Assembly: GCA_900544795.1 (NCBI GenBank)
Contig: UQWM01000001.1
Location: 62,001 to 126,000 of the forward strand
Reading direction: 5' to 3'
DNA length: 64,000 nucleotides
Source: an uncultured Phascolarctobacterium sp.
GTDB taxonomy: Bacteria > Bacillota > Negativicutes > Acidaminococcales > Acidaminococcaceae
Each line of letters starts with the position of its first letter. The first letter of the stretch is position 1. The position numbers were made by a program, and so were the translations under genes. The notes under the pieces are model-generated. The model did no database searches, was not told the DNA's origin, and saw only the letters and a program-made list of their open reading frames with translations. Positions 34,772-42,350 of the stretch are shown piece after piece.

Positions 34772-35671
34772 TCAATGCGGCTCATTTTTTTGCTTTTGTA
34801 AAAACTCGCGGGCATACTCAATAAATTTTTTCACCGCTATATTAACAGGCTGGTGCTTCTTCCAGGCCAGTACGGTCGTTGCCGTCAGCGGCGGCTGCAT
34901 GGGCTTGCAGCAAATCTGGCCGGTATCCAAAAATGGCCGTCCGCCTTCGATACACAAAGCATAACCCAGCTTATTATAAACCATAATGGAAGCGTTGGTG
35001 CTCATATTGCTGTTGATCAAAATATGCACCGTTTGAAAATAGTCGCCGAACCAGCTGATCAATTCGTTACGCACCTTCTGCCGCCACGGTAGTACCACCT
35101 TTTGCCCGGCCAGATCAGCAGGCGTTACATAGTCCTTTTGTGCCAACGGGTCATCGGTACGCATCAAAACGCCCCAGCGTTCCACTACCGGCAGGCGGAT
35201 AAAATCGTATTTATCGATATCCACCGGCTCCAGCAGCAGGCCTATATCCGACAAGCCACTGTCGATGCGCTCTTTGCTGTATTCCGCATTGCCCGTATAC
35301 AGGCCATAGGTAACATTGGGATACCTGACGCTGAACGCTTGAAACAGCTCGGCTAAAAGCCAGACGGATTCAATTTCGCCACAGGTAACGGAAACCATGC
35401 CGCTGACCATTTCCTCGGACAATGACAATTCCTGTTCCGTTTTATCCACCAGCGCTAGGATCTCTTCAGCGCGGCGGCGCAGCAGGATGCCTTCATTGGT
35501 CAGTTCCAGTCTGCGGGTATCGCGACTGAATAAAACCACGTCCAATTCTTCCTCTAACTGGGCGATCTGGCGGCTTAACGTGGGCTGGGTGATATGCAAA
35601 AAATCTGCCGCCTTCGTAATATTGCCTTCCCGTACAACAGCTAAAAAATAGCGGAGCAATCTTAGTTCCAT
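34772..35671 (-). CDS. LysR-family transcriptional regulator
   Basis: 299 residues. Winged HTH at the N-terminus (LRYFLAVVREGNITKAADFL, HITQPTLSRQIAQLEEEL), then a periplasmic-binding-protein-like effector domain. Most LysR proteins act on a divergent or adjacent gene; here neither neighbour is divergent, but the chromate transporter operon lies on its downstream side and the ferredoxin gene is upstream on the same strand. The effector is unknown. Confidence 0.9.
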   Translation of the reverse strand: MELRLLRYFLAVVREGNITKAADFLHITQPTLSRQIAQLEEELDVVLFSRDTRRLELTNEGILLRRRAEEILALVDKTEQELSLSEEMVSGMVSVTCGEIESVWLLAELFQAFSVRYPNVTYGLYTGNAEYSKERIDSGLSDIGLLLEPVDIDKYDFIRLPVVERWGVLMRTDDPLAQKDYVTPADLAGQKVVLPWRQKVRNELISWFGDYFQTVHILINSNMSTNASIMVYNKLGYALCIEGGRPFLDTGQICCKPMQPPLTATTVLAWKKHQPVNIAVKKFIEYAREFLQKQKNEPH

Positions 35672-35818
35672 CTTGCTTACCTCCGTCGTCCTTTTGCTTA
35701 CAAAGTGTTTTTAAGTCACCTGGTTGTTAAACAAGTAAAATGCACGCCCGCTGACCGGGCCTTTCTTTTTATTTTAAAGATATTTACAAAATTTAGCAAG
35801 CAGCAAACAATTTTCTGC

Positions 35819-35876
35819 GAAATAAAACCTCTCACCTTGAAGCTACGCTGCTAAAAAGGGAGAGGTTTTATTTTTC
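35819..35876 (-). terminator. Terminator of the NapH-like ferredoxin gene
   Basis: AAATAAAACCTCTC/GAGAGGTTTTATTT arms with a 25-nt loop; the T-rich arm itself supplies the U tract on either strand. A second small hairpin GCCCG/CGGGC at 35748-35762, followed by CTTTCTTTTT on the plus strand, has no matching gene. Confidence 0.65.
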
Positions 35877-35904
35877 TGCCCTGCATTTATTTTGCCTGCG
35901 GCGG

Positions 35905-36609
35905 CTAATATTTGCAGCCTAATTTTATGGCTTTAGTGGGACAGACCCGACGGCATTTACCGCAGGCGATACATTCGCTGTCGCCTACCCGCCGGCAATC
36001 CATCAGGCAGTTGCGTACGCACAGTTGGCAAGCCGTGCATCTTCGCTTATCCACCTGCATCCCAAAAACCGCCAGCCTGTTGAAGAGGCTGTAAAAAGCA
36101 CCCATAGGGCACAAGAAGCGGCAAAAGGGGCGGTAGATAAAAACTGCCGCAACGGCAATAGCGCCAATTACCCAGCGCCAATCCAGCCCATGCAGATCAA
36201 AGAAGTAAAATTCGCCTAAGAACATCAGCAAAAGCAAATATTTAAAATAGGATAAATAGTAGGTAAATTTATTTTTAGGCAACTTCACCGACGGTATTTT
36301 ATCCAGCAGCTCCTGTGCCAGGCCAAAGGGGCACAGCCAGCCGCAAATGATGCGGCCCAAAAGCAGCGCGCTCAGCAGCAAAAGTCCCCAGACCCTGATG
36401 CCAAAGGGCATGGCAAAGCCTGCCAGCGTTTGCTGGGGCAGCCCCCAGGGACAGCCTATCGACGCATAGCGGCAGTAACCGCAGTTGACGCCCGGGATGC
36501 AGGCATTTTTCCAGGTCATATCGGTGCCCAGCACGTCGGCACCGACCCGCCCGTTATAAAGTATGGTCGCCGTCAGCTGCGACAAACGGCGTTTGATCGC
36601 GATAGCCAT
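35905..36609 (-). CDS. NapH-like membrane polyferredoxin (4Fe-4S)
   Basis: 234 residues. Four or five membrane helices, two conserved CP motifs on the cytoplasmic side (CGWLCPFGLAQE and CRFLCPMGAF), an N-terminal CGYCRYASIGCP cysteine group, and two C-terminal [4Fe-4S] motifs (CTACQLCVRNC and CIACGKCRRVCP). Proteins of this type pass electrons across or along the membrane, for example to NapC/NosR-type systems or to exported flavoproteins. Its promoter is MerR-type site E, shared with genes for an exported flavodoxin and cupin, so these are possible partners. Confidence 0.88.
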   Translation of the reverse strand: MAIAIKRRLSQLTATILYNGRVGADVLGTDMTWKNACIPGVNCGYCRYASIGCPWGLPQQTLAGFAMPFGIRVWGLLLLSALLLGRIICGWLCPFGLAQELLDKIPSVKLPKNKFTYYLSYFKYLLLLMFLGEFYFFDLHGLDWRWVIGAIAVAAVFIYRPFCRFLCPMGAFYSLFNRLAVFGMQVDKRRCTACQLCVRNCLMDCRRVGDSECIACGKCRRVCPTKAIKLGCKY

Positions 36610-36650
36610 GTCATCTGCTCCTTTCCCTGCTGCTGTGCCTGTTTTTTTAT

Positions 36651-36681
36651 AGTATAAGAGTTGAAGTGCACTCTAAGTCAA
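36651..36681 (-). promoter_or_regulatory. MerR-type promoter/operator, site E (ferredoxin gene)
   Basis: TTGACT, 19-bp spacer with TAGAGTGCACTTCA, TATACT on the minus strand; 42 bp upstream of the ferredoxin start. Confidence 0.75.
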
Positions 36682-36743
36682 TCATTTTACCAAAAATCTA
36701 CATTTTACAAAATACCTGGTTGGTAGCACACCTTCCCTAAAAC

Positions 36744-36778
36744 AAAACAGAGCTTGCGGTGCAAGCTCTGTTTTTTAC
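36744..36778 (-). terminator. Terminator after the exported cupin gene
   Basis: AAAACAGAGCTTGC/GCAAGCTCTGTTTT, 14-bp stem, T-rich on both sides. Confidence 0.85.
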
Positions 36779-36781
36779 GCT

Positions 36782-37273
36782 TTATTTACTATGATACTGC
36801 TCGTCGCTGACCGCTTCCAACCAGGTAACATTCTTGCCCTGGTCATCCACATGGGTCAGTGCCAGATGTGTCATTTCCCCATCGGGGGAAGCGCCATGCC
36901 AGTGCTTGATATCCTTAGGACACCAAATCGAGTCGCCGGCATTGGCTACTGATTTTTGCCCATCCCAGGTCTGGGTCCAGCAGGTACCATTTAGCACCAG
37001 TAGCCTTTGTCCAGCCGGATGGGTATGCCAGTTGCTGCGGGCACCGGCTGCGAAGGTAACATAGGCGCCGCCATAGGGGGCACCTGCATAATTGCCAAAT
37101 AACGGCTGCACGGTTACGCTGCCTGTAAAAAATTCGGCAGGGCCGGCATAAGCTGCCTGGCTTCCACGAGTCACAAACTGTTCGCTGGCCTGGGCCGTTA
37201 CCGGGCCCATTCCCGCAGCGCCTGCTGCCATAGTCAAACAAACAGCTGTCATAAGCCTTGTCATTTTTTTCAT
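36782..37273 (-). CDS. Exported cupin protein
   Basis: 163 residues. Start at MKKMTRLMTAVCLTMAAGAA behind GGGAGG; the open frame continues 96 bp further upstream, but that part contains the promoter. A Sec signal peptide is cleaved near AQA-SEQ. Cupin motifs: WHTHPAGQRLLVLNGTCW and AGDSIWCPKDIKHWHGASP, with His ligands for a metal. This group is often found with carboxymuconolactone-decarboxylase-like proteins and oxidoreductases. Expected in the periplasm. MerR-type site B drives it. Confidence 0.87.
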   Translation of the reverse strand: MKKMTRLMTAVCLTMAAGAAGMGPVTAQASEQFVTRGSQAAYAGPAEFFTGSVTVQPLFGNYAGAPYGGAYVTFAAGARSNWHTHPAGQRLLVLNGTCWTQTWDGQKSVANAGDSIWCPKDIKHWHGASPDGEMTHLALTHVDDQGKNVTWLEAVSDEQYHSK

Positions 37274-37325
37274 AAATACTTCCTCCCTTAAATAGTGATC
37301 GGCAGGATCGTTTATCCTCAGCTGT

Positions 37326-37356
37326 ATCATATTCGCTGGAGTCAGCTCCAAGTCAA
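37326..37356 (-). promoter_or_regulatory. MerR-type promoter/operator, site B (exported cupin gene)
   Basis: TTGACT, 19-bp spacer with TGGAGCTGACTCCA, TATGAT on the minus strand, about 50 bp upstream of the cupin start. Its presence shows that the upstream part of the cupin reading frame is not coding. Confidence 0.8.
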
Positions 37357-37399
37357 GGGATTTTTTCATGATTTTTTACAATGCAGCCTAACTGCTGTT

Positions 37400-38332
37400 T
37401 TAAAAAAGTTCTTGCTGCCCTGCCAGTAAACTGTACACCTTACGCTCTGTAAGCTTGTCTTCTGCTTGCAGGCTACTGCACAATAGCGGTGCGTGCACAT
37501 TAAAAAGGGCATGTTTTTTTACAATGCCGGGCATACTATGATTAGCATAGCAATAACTGCATCCATGCAGGCATGTATCATAAGCCCCGATATCAATGCT
37601 CTCGACGCAGCCACATTCACTGCGCTGATTTTTATCCTTAGCGGCAGTAAGCCTGCCGCTGCCCAACCTTGCCAATAAAGCAGCATCCACGCAGCTGGCA
37701 TGGCTGATACCCAAATCTGCCAGTTCTATCGACTCGGCACAGGTCGCCAGTTTTAAAGCATATTTTTGCGCCGTTACTGCAAACTGACCTGCAAGCTCCC
37801 TCTGTTCCGCAGCACTTGGCGGCCTTATTTGCGAGGCAGCCAACCTTTTGTTGATTTTAGGATAACAGTCTAAAAAACTGATAATACATTTTTCAGTACT
37901 ACCTGCCAGGCGTTCTGCCAAATGTGCAAAAGCCTCTTTGTGATAGGCCAAATCATACCTGCTATTAAGCAATATGGGGTCATAGCGCCACAACACCCGT
38001 TCCGTTCCAACGGCTTCGGCAAGGCGGCCAAAGGTATCTAAGCGCTGCTGCAAAGATGGTAACGCTGCTTCTATATCAGTGTCATAGGCATTTAAAGTAA
38101 ATTGAAAATAATAGACATAGCCGTCCAGCTGCTTCAGTTTTTTTAGTACCGGCTCCGGATTTTTGCTCCAAAACACGATCCCATCGACAAGCTCCGGTTT
38201 TAGACTGACCCTGCTCACCTGCCGCTGGTTCATTGGGTTGCGTACCAGTACAAATTGCTCTTTGAGCCGCTCCAGCAGCCAATCAAAATAATACGCAGGT
38301 ATATCTGTCCTGCGGCTGGCACCAATGATCAT
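37400..38332 (-). CDS. DUF1848 family protein (radical-SAM-like cysteine pattern)
   Basis: 310 residues. Start MIIGASRRTDIPAYY, 8 nt after GAGGGGGG. DUF1848 landmarks: SRRTDIPAYYFDWLLERLK, VFWSKNPEPVL, RYDPILL and a C-terminal cysteine group (SECGCVESIDIGAYDTCLHG, CSYCYAN) that could hold an Fe-S cluster. Function unknown. It is divergent from the merR gene; the 156-bp gap holds MerR site C. Confidence 0.85.
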   Translation of the reverse strand: MIIGASRRTDIPAYYFDWLLERLKEQFVLVRNPMNQRQVSRVSLKPELVDGIVFWSKNPEPVLKKLKQLDGYVYYFQFTLNAYDTDIEAALPSLQQRLDTFGRLAEAVGTERVLWRYDPILLNSRYDLAYHKEAFAHLAERLAGSTEKCIISFLDCYPKINKRLAASQIRPPSAAEQRELAGQFAVTAQKYALKLATCAESIELADLGISHASCVDAALLARLGSGRLTAAKDKNQRSECGCVESIDIGAYDTCLHGCSYCYANHSMPGIVKKHALFNVHAPLLCSSLQAEDKLTERKVYSLLAGQQELF

Positions 38333-38428
38333 CGGCCCATCCCCCCTCAAGCAACAACTTTTTTGAACATCTATTTATATATTGTACCATTGCCAAATGT
38401 CGCTGCAAAAGTTTTTTTCAAAAAAGCC

Positions 38429-38459
38429 TTGACTTGAAGTTAACTCCAAAGGCTAGAAT
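38429..38459 (+). promoter_or_regulatory. MerR-type promoter/operator, site C (merR autoregulation)
   Basis: TTGACT, 19-bp spacer with TGAAGTTAACTCCA, TAGAAT, 29 bp before the merR start codon. Confidence 0.8.
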
Positions 38460-38488
38460 GAAATTGAAAATTACAGGAGGTGATTTTT

Positions 38489-38866
38489 ATGAATATTGCC
38501 GAAGTAAGCAAACTTACTTCCATGACACCGAACGCTCTGCGTTATTATGAGCGGATCGGGCTTATCCCTCCCATCGCCCGCACTCACGGAGGCGCCCGTG
38601 AATATAGCAAGATCGATCTTTGCTGGATAGAGTTTATCAAAACCATGTGCGTAGCCGGGCTGACGCCGGAAACCCTGATCGACTATGTAGCTTTGTCGCA
38701 GCAGGGTGATGCCACCTTAGAGGCACGCAAAGATATTTTAGAAGTACAGCGCCGGGTGTTACAGGAAAAGCTGGCGTTTATTCAGGCTACTTTAGCCAGA
38801 TTAGACGTTAAGATCGAAAATTACCGCTCTGATATCTATCAAAAAAATCATCAGTCACAGGAATAA
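38489..38866 (+). CDS. MerR-family transcriptional regulator (AdhR/NmlR-like)
   Basis: 125 residues. The start ATG lies 8 nt after AGGAGG; a GTG three codons earlier is part of the ribosome site. Winged HTH (MNIAEVSKLTSMTPNALRYY, ERIGLIPP), then WIEFIKTMCVAGLTPETLIDY and a coiled-coil dimer helix, short C-terminus without a metal-binding cysteine loop. This is the pattern of the thiol/aldehyde-sensing subgroup; a Cys lies in FIKTMC, two positions from where AdhR has its reactive Cys (FIKCM). It probably regulates its own promoter and the four other promoters with the same dyad. Confidence 0.9.
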   Translation: MNIAEVSKLTSMTPNALRYYERIGLIPPIARTHGGAREYSKIDLCWIEFIKTMCVAGLTPETLIDYVALSQQGDATLEARKDILEVQRRVLQEKLAFIQATLARLDVKIENYRSDIYQKNHQSQE

Positions 38867-38878
38867 GGATTCTTGAAC

Positions 38879-38941
38879 GTGCTGGAAAAAATCCTCATCG
38901 CTTCACTGACACTGGCTGTGACCGCCGCCCTGACAGGCTGA
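38879..38941 (+). CDS. Possible 20-residue signal-peptide-like small ORF
   Basis: GTG start 9 nt after AAGGA, which overlaps the merR stop. The peptide MLEKILIASLTLAVTAALTG looks like a lipoprotein signal peptide cut off by TGA exactly where the lipobox Cys is expected; four further codons (Gly-Gly-Ser-Arg) and another TGA follow. It could be a real small membrane peptide or the stub of a lost lipoprotein gene between merR and the CMD gene. Confidence 0.35.
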   Translation: MLEKILIASLTLAVTAALTG

Positions 38942-39029
38942 GGCGGCAGCCGCTGACGCAATGGCTAAATGGCTGTAAAACCTACAATTTTAAATAGCAG
39001 TAAAATTTTAAGTGAAAGAGGGCTGACTT

Positions 39030-39884
39030 ATGAAAAACGTACTTTCTATGTTCTTAATGGCAACCCTGCTATTGGGCGGCACCACCTTTACCATCGGTAA
39101 AATTAGCGTCTGTGCTGCCTCTAAAAACAGGACTGAAACCGCACAGAACAAGCAAAACCAGCTGTTTGGCAGCAGTAAAAGCAAGCTGGCCGCTACCGAC
39201 CCCGATTTTACCCAGACCATGAACAATTTTATCTACGGCGATGTCTATTCCCGCGGCAAGCTGACCGCTAAGCAGCGTGAACTGCTGGCTATTACCGCCC
39301 TGACCGCCAGCCAGACCTTAGACGCCCTCCCGCAGCAGGTGGAAGCTGCGCTGAACGCAGGTGCGACGCCGATAGAGATCAAAGAAACACTGTACCAATG
39401 CGCGCCCTATGTGGGTTTTCCCAAAACAGTCAGCGCCCTGGAGGTGACTAACAAGATTTTTAAAGCCCACGGCATTAAAATGCCGTTGCCTAATCAGGCT
39501 ACCGTTACCGAAGCGACCCGCTTTGACGACGGCTTTAAAGTGCAGGGCGAGATTTTTGGCGCTGAACACATCACCAATATGCACAAAAATTCGCCCGCCA
39601 ATCAAAAACATATCGCCAACTATCTTTCCGAATTCTGCTTTGGCGGCACCTACACCCGTAATGGGCTGGATCTGCAAATGCGCGAGCTGATCACCTTATG
39701 CGCTATCAGCAGCATCGGCGGCGCTGAACCGCAGGTCAAAGCACATGTACAGGCTAATCTAAACGTCGGCAACGACAAAGAACTGCTGCTGGACGCAGTT
39801 ACCCAGTGCCTGCCCTATATCGGCTTTCCCCGCACACTCAACGCCATCGCCTGCATCAATCAGGTAGTGCCAGCAAACGCCTGA
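39030..39884 (+). CDS. Exported carboxymuconolactone-decarboxylase-like protein, two AhpD-like domains
   Basis: 284 residues. Signal peptide (NVLSMFLMATLLLGGTTFTI), then two CMD/AhpD-fold repeats: residues ~65-150 (KLTAKQRELLAITALTASQT, CAPYVGFPKTVSALE) and ~190-280 (DLQMRELITLCAISSIGGAE, CLPYIGFPRTLNAI). The CxxC peroxidase pair of AhpD is not present: each repeat has a single Cys at the CxPYxGFP position. It probably shares the merR transcript (163-bp gap). Periplasmic location is likely. Reaction unknown; members act as decarboxylases, peroxidase partners or dehydrogenase partners. Confidence 0.87.
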   Translation: MKNVLSMFLMATLLLGGTTFTIGKISVCAASKNRTETAQNKQNQLFGSSKSKLAATDPDFTQTMNNFIYGDVYSRGKLTAKQRELLAITALTASQTLDALPQQVEAALNAGATPIEIKETLYQCAPYVGFPKTVSALEVTNKIFKAHGIKMPLPNQATVTEATRFDDGFKVQGEIFGAEHITNMHKNSPANQKHIANYLSEFCFGGTYTRNGLDLQMRELITLCAISSIGGAEPQVKAHVQANLNVGNDKELLLDAVTQCLPYIGFPRTLNAIACINQVVPANA

Positions 39885-39896
39885 GCCTGACTAAAA

Positions 39897-39952
39897 GCAA
39901 AAAAGACCTTCGAGCGCAGCACCAGCTGCACCGAAGGTCTTTTTATTTATTC
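39897..39952 (+). terminator. Bidirectional terminator
   Basis: AAAAAGACCTTCG/CGAAGGTCTTTTT hairpin with a T-rich tail between the CMD gene and the flavodoxin gene. Confidence 0.8.
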
Positions 39953-39962
39953 TTTCTGATGA

Positions 39963-40616
39963 TCATTTATCAGACGCACGTTTTTTATTAAAAGCATCTA
40001 CCTCGCCGCGCACACCCTCCAGCCAGCTTGTTATCAGACGCTGCATCTTGCCGTTACCGATATCGTGCAGAGCCAGGCCCGTGGTCATATCAGCCTGAGC
40101 AGCAGACTCCCTGATGGCGGCAAGGCTTTGTTCGATACCGTCGCTGCCACTGGTACAGAAAGGCAGGATGACCTTACCACTAAAATCATGGGCCTCTAAA
40201 AAGGTACGCACTGCCAGGGGCGCCTGTTTGTACCAGATGGGATAGCCCAGAAAAATCGTTTCATACCGGGAAATATCCGACAGGTTTGCCGCCAGAAGCG
40301 GGCGTTTATTTTCAGCTAACTCTTGTTTGGCGATCACGCCGCAGTCCTGGCCGTCCTTAGGGTACGGCTCGGCTGTTTTGATGGCCAGCAACTCGCCGCC
40401 CACCGCCGCTTGTACCTGCCACGCCGCCAGCTCCGTATTGCCGCTATGGGAAAAATAAGCGATCAGTATTTTGGGGTTTGTAGGCAGCCCCGAGGGTTTG
40501 GTGATGGGCACTGGTTTATTTTCGTCCACTACTGCGTAATTACCACCGCAGCCGCTGATTACAGCCACCAGCATAATACCGGCCAGCAGCAGTAGATATT
40601 TTTTTATTTTTTGCAT
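39963..40616 (-). CDS. Flavodoxin-family lipoprotein
   Basis: 217 residues. Signal peptide YLLLLAGIMLVAVISGC with lipobox ISGC (Cys23), a ~25-residue tether, then a flavodoxin fold: FMN phosphate loop AYFSHSGNTELAAWQ, FLGYPIWYKQAPLAVRTFLE and PFCTSGSDGIEQSL. Flavodoxins are usually cytoplasmic, so an exported, lipid-anchored form needs an electron donor at the envelope; the NapH-like ferredoxin under the same type of promoter is the obvious candidate. CGGAGG precedes the ATG. Confidence 0.9.
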   Translation of the reverse strand: MQKIKKYLLLLAGIMLVAVISGCGGNYAVVDENKPVPITKPSGLPTNPKILIAYFSHSGNTELAAWQVQAAVGGELLAIKTAEPYPKDGQDCGVIAKQELAENKRPLLAANLSDISRYETIFLGYPIWYKQAPLAVRTFLEAHDFSGKVILPFCTSGSDGIEQSLAAIRESAAQADMTTGLALHDIGNGKMQRLITSWLEGVRGEVDAFNKKRASDK

Positions 40617-40654
40617 AGTCTACCTCCGGGCAATGGTCTATTTTTACTAATTGT

Positions 40655-40685
40655 ATCATATACCTTAAAGTTTACTCCAGCGCAA
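40655..40685 (-). promoter_or_regulatory. MerR-type promoter/operator, site D (flavodoxin gene)
   Basis: TTGCGC, 19-bp spacer with TGGAGTAAACTTTA, TATGAT on the minus strand, 39 bp upstream of the flavodoxin start. The right half of the dyad is the most degenerate of the five. Confidence 0.65.
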
Positions 40686-40717
40686 ATAAAAATTATTTAT
40701 TCCGACTATGCTGACAA

Positions 40718-40752
40718 CAAAAAACAGACCTGATCTAAATCAGGTCTGTTTA
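40718..40752 (-). terminator. Terminator of the walJ-htrA-rlmH operon
   Basis: AAACAGACCTGAT/ATCAGGTCTGTTT, 13-bp stem, then TTTTGTTG on the minus strand. Confidence 0.85.
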
Positions 40753-40755
40753 CTT

Positions 40756-41235
40756 TTACCAATGGTATTTTTCGCCGCGGCTGATCTTGAACGCACGATA
40801 GATCTGCTCAACCAGCAGCAGGCGGATCATCTGGTGGGTAAACGTCATTTTGGAAAAGGATATCCGCTCGGCAGCCCGCTTGCGCAGGGCGTCTGTATAA
40901 CCAAAAGCGCCGCCGATCACAAAGGTGATGTGGCTGCTGCCCTCCAGTGCCAGCTTGTCGATTTTCGCCGCCAGCTCCAGCGAGCTGATCGCCGTACCGA
41001 CCACGTCCAGCAGGATAACATAGGAATTTTCCGGTATCACGGCCAGCAGCCGCTCTGTTTCCTTAGCCAAAACCTGTTCCTTTTGAGCCGCCGAAGGCTC
41101 GTCCGGCATCCGTTCTTCGCTGATGGCGACAGTTTCCAGCTTGCAGAAGGGCTGCAAACGCTTGGTAAATTCTTCGATACCAGCCGTCAGATATTTTTCC
41201 TTGATCTTGCCCACACAGGCGATGGTGATCTTCAT
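40756..41235 (-). CDS. rlmH: 23S rRNA pseudouridine-1915 N3-methyltransferase RlmH
   Basis: 159 residues, the standard length of this SPOUT methyltransferase. MKITIACVGKIKEKYLTAGI at the start, SAM-binding knot FVIGGAFGYTDALRKRA, and the C-terminal HQMIRLLLVEQIYRAFKI...YHW tail that reaches the ribosomal A site. Its ATG directly abuts the stop codon of the upstream protease gene, so translation is coupled. Confidence 0.95.
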   Translation of the reverse strand: MKITIACVGKIKEKYLTAGIEEFTKRLQPFCKLETVAISEERMPDEPSAAQKEQVLAKETERLLAVIPENSYVILLDVVGTAISSLELAAKIDKLALEGSSHITFVIGGAFGYTDALRKRAAERISFSKMTFTHQMIRLLLVEQIYRAFKISRGEKYHW

Positions 41236-42339
41236 TTAACGGTTTTCCTCGGGGATCTCTTCCAATGTCATATGGACGGTCTCTTCAGCGCCGCCGCGCA
41301 AAACCACTACGTCAACACTGTCGCCGACCTTCAGCTCGGCCAGCTTGCCGCGCAGTTCAACTACCTTGTTGATATTTTCGCCGTTGAATTTGAGGATGAT
41401 ATCGCCGGGGCGCAGGCCTGCTTTCGCAGACGGGCTGCCTTCCCAGACCTTCATAACGAAAATACCGTCGTGCAGGTCGATATCAAAGCCATAACGGTTG
41501 GCTATATCTTTATCCACCAGGCTGGCGCCGATATACGGACGCACTACCCGGCCTTTTTTAGATAGTTCATCCAAAATCGGTTTCGCCGAATTGATGGGTA
41601 TGGCAAAGCCGATGCCTTCCACGCCGGAAACGGCGATCTTGGCAGAATTGATGCCTACGACCTCACCCTCAGCATTTACCAGCGCGCCGCCGGAATTACC
41701 GGGATTGATGGCCGCATCGGTTTGGATCAGGGTAAATCTGCGCTCGCCCAACTGGATGGAGCGGTTCAAAGCACTGATAACGCCGGCAGTAACGCTGCCG
41801 CGGAACTCCAGTCCCAGCGGGTTGCCGATAGCGATTGCCGGTTCGCCCACCTGCAGGGTAGAAGAATCGCCGAAATCAGCTACTGGCAGATTTTCTTCGT
41901 CGATCTTGACTACAGCCAGATCGGTCGCCGCATCGGCGCCCAGCACTTTGCCTTTGACGCTGCGGCCATCAGGCAGGCTGACTATGATCTCGGAAGCGCC
42001 TTCCACAACGTGGTTATTGGTTGCGATCAGGCCGGACTTGTCATAAATAACGCCGGAACCTGTACCACGCTCGGTAAGCTGCACACGGTTAAAAATATCG
42101 CGTACATAGGCCTTGTTGGTGATGCCGACCACTGCGGGGCCGACTTTTTTAGCCGCCACTACGATGGGAGTATTGCGCGCCCCCAAAAGATTGGCGTCCT
42201 TCTGCGCCGCTGCCGCAGTTTTTTGCTCTTTCACGGCTTCTGCTTTGTTGTTATCGCTACAGCCGCCGATCAGCACTGCCGCACCCAGCAAGGCACAGAA
42301 AAAGATGTTCACTGTTTTTTTAATAAAGCTTCTTTCCAT
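41236..42339 (-). CDS. HtrA/DegP-type serine protease with PDZ domain
   Basis: 367 residues. Start MERSFIKKTVNIFFC, 7 nt after GAGGAG. The membrane-export segment ends in LIGGC, a possible lipobox, so it may be lipid-anchored. Trypsin-like domain: catalytic His in ATNNHVVEGA, Asp in DAATDLAVVKID, Ser in NPGNSGGALVN. One PDZ domain follows (GIFVMKVWEGSPSAKAGLRPGD). Acts in envelope protein quality control. It lies between walJ and rlmH, the same order as htrC in the wal operon of low-GC Gram-positives. Confidence 0.92.
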   Translation of the reverse strand: MERSFIKKTVNIFFCALLGAAVLIGGCSDNNKAEAVKEQKTAAAAQKDANLLGARNTPIVVAAKKVGPAVVGITNKAYVRDIFNRVQLTERGTGSGVIYDKSGLIATNNHVVEGASEIIVSLPDGRSVKGKVLGADAATDLAVVKIDEENLPVADFGDSSTLQVGEPAIAIGNPLGLEFRGSVTAGVISALNRSIQLGERRFTLIQTDAAINPGNSGGALVNAEGEVVGINSAKIAVSGVEGIGFAIPINSAKPILDELSKKGRVVRPYIGASLVDKDIANRYGFDIDLHDGIFVMKVWEGSPSAKAGLRPGDIILKFNGENINKVVELRGKLAELKVGDSVDVVVLRGGAEETVHMTLEEIPEENR

Positions 42340-42350
42340 CTCCACACTCC

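Noticed and set aside
38939..38941. TGA at the lipobox position read as selenocysteine
   Set aside because: No SECIS-like hairpin is evident just downstream, the frame ends again after four codons, and selenocysteine at a lipobox has no precedent known to me. Decay or a true stop is simpler.
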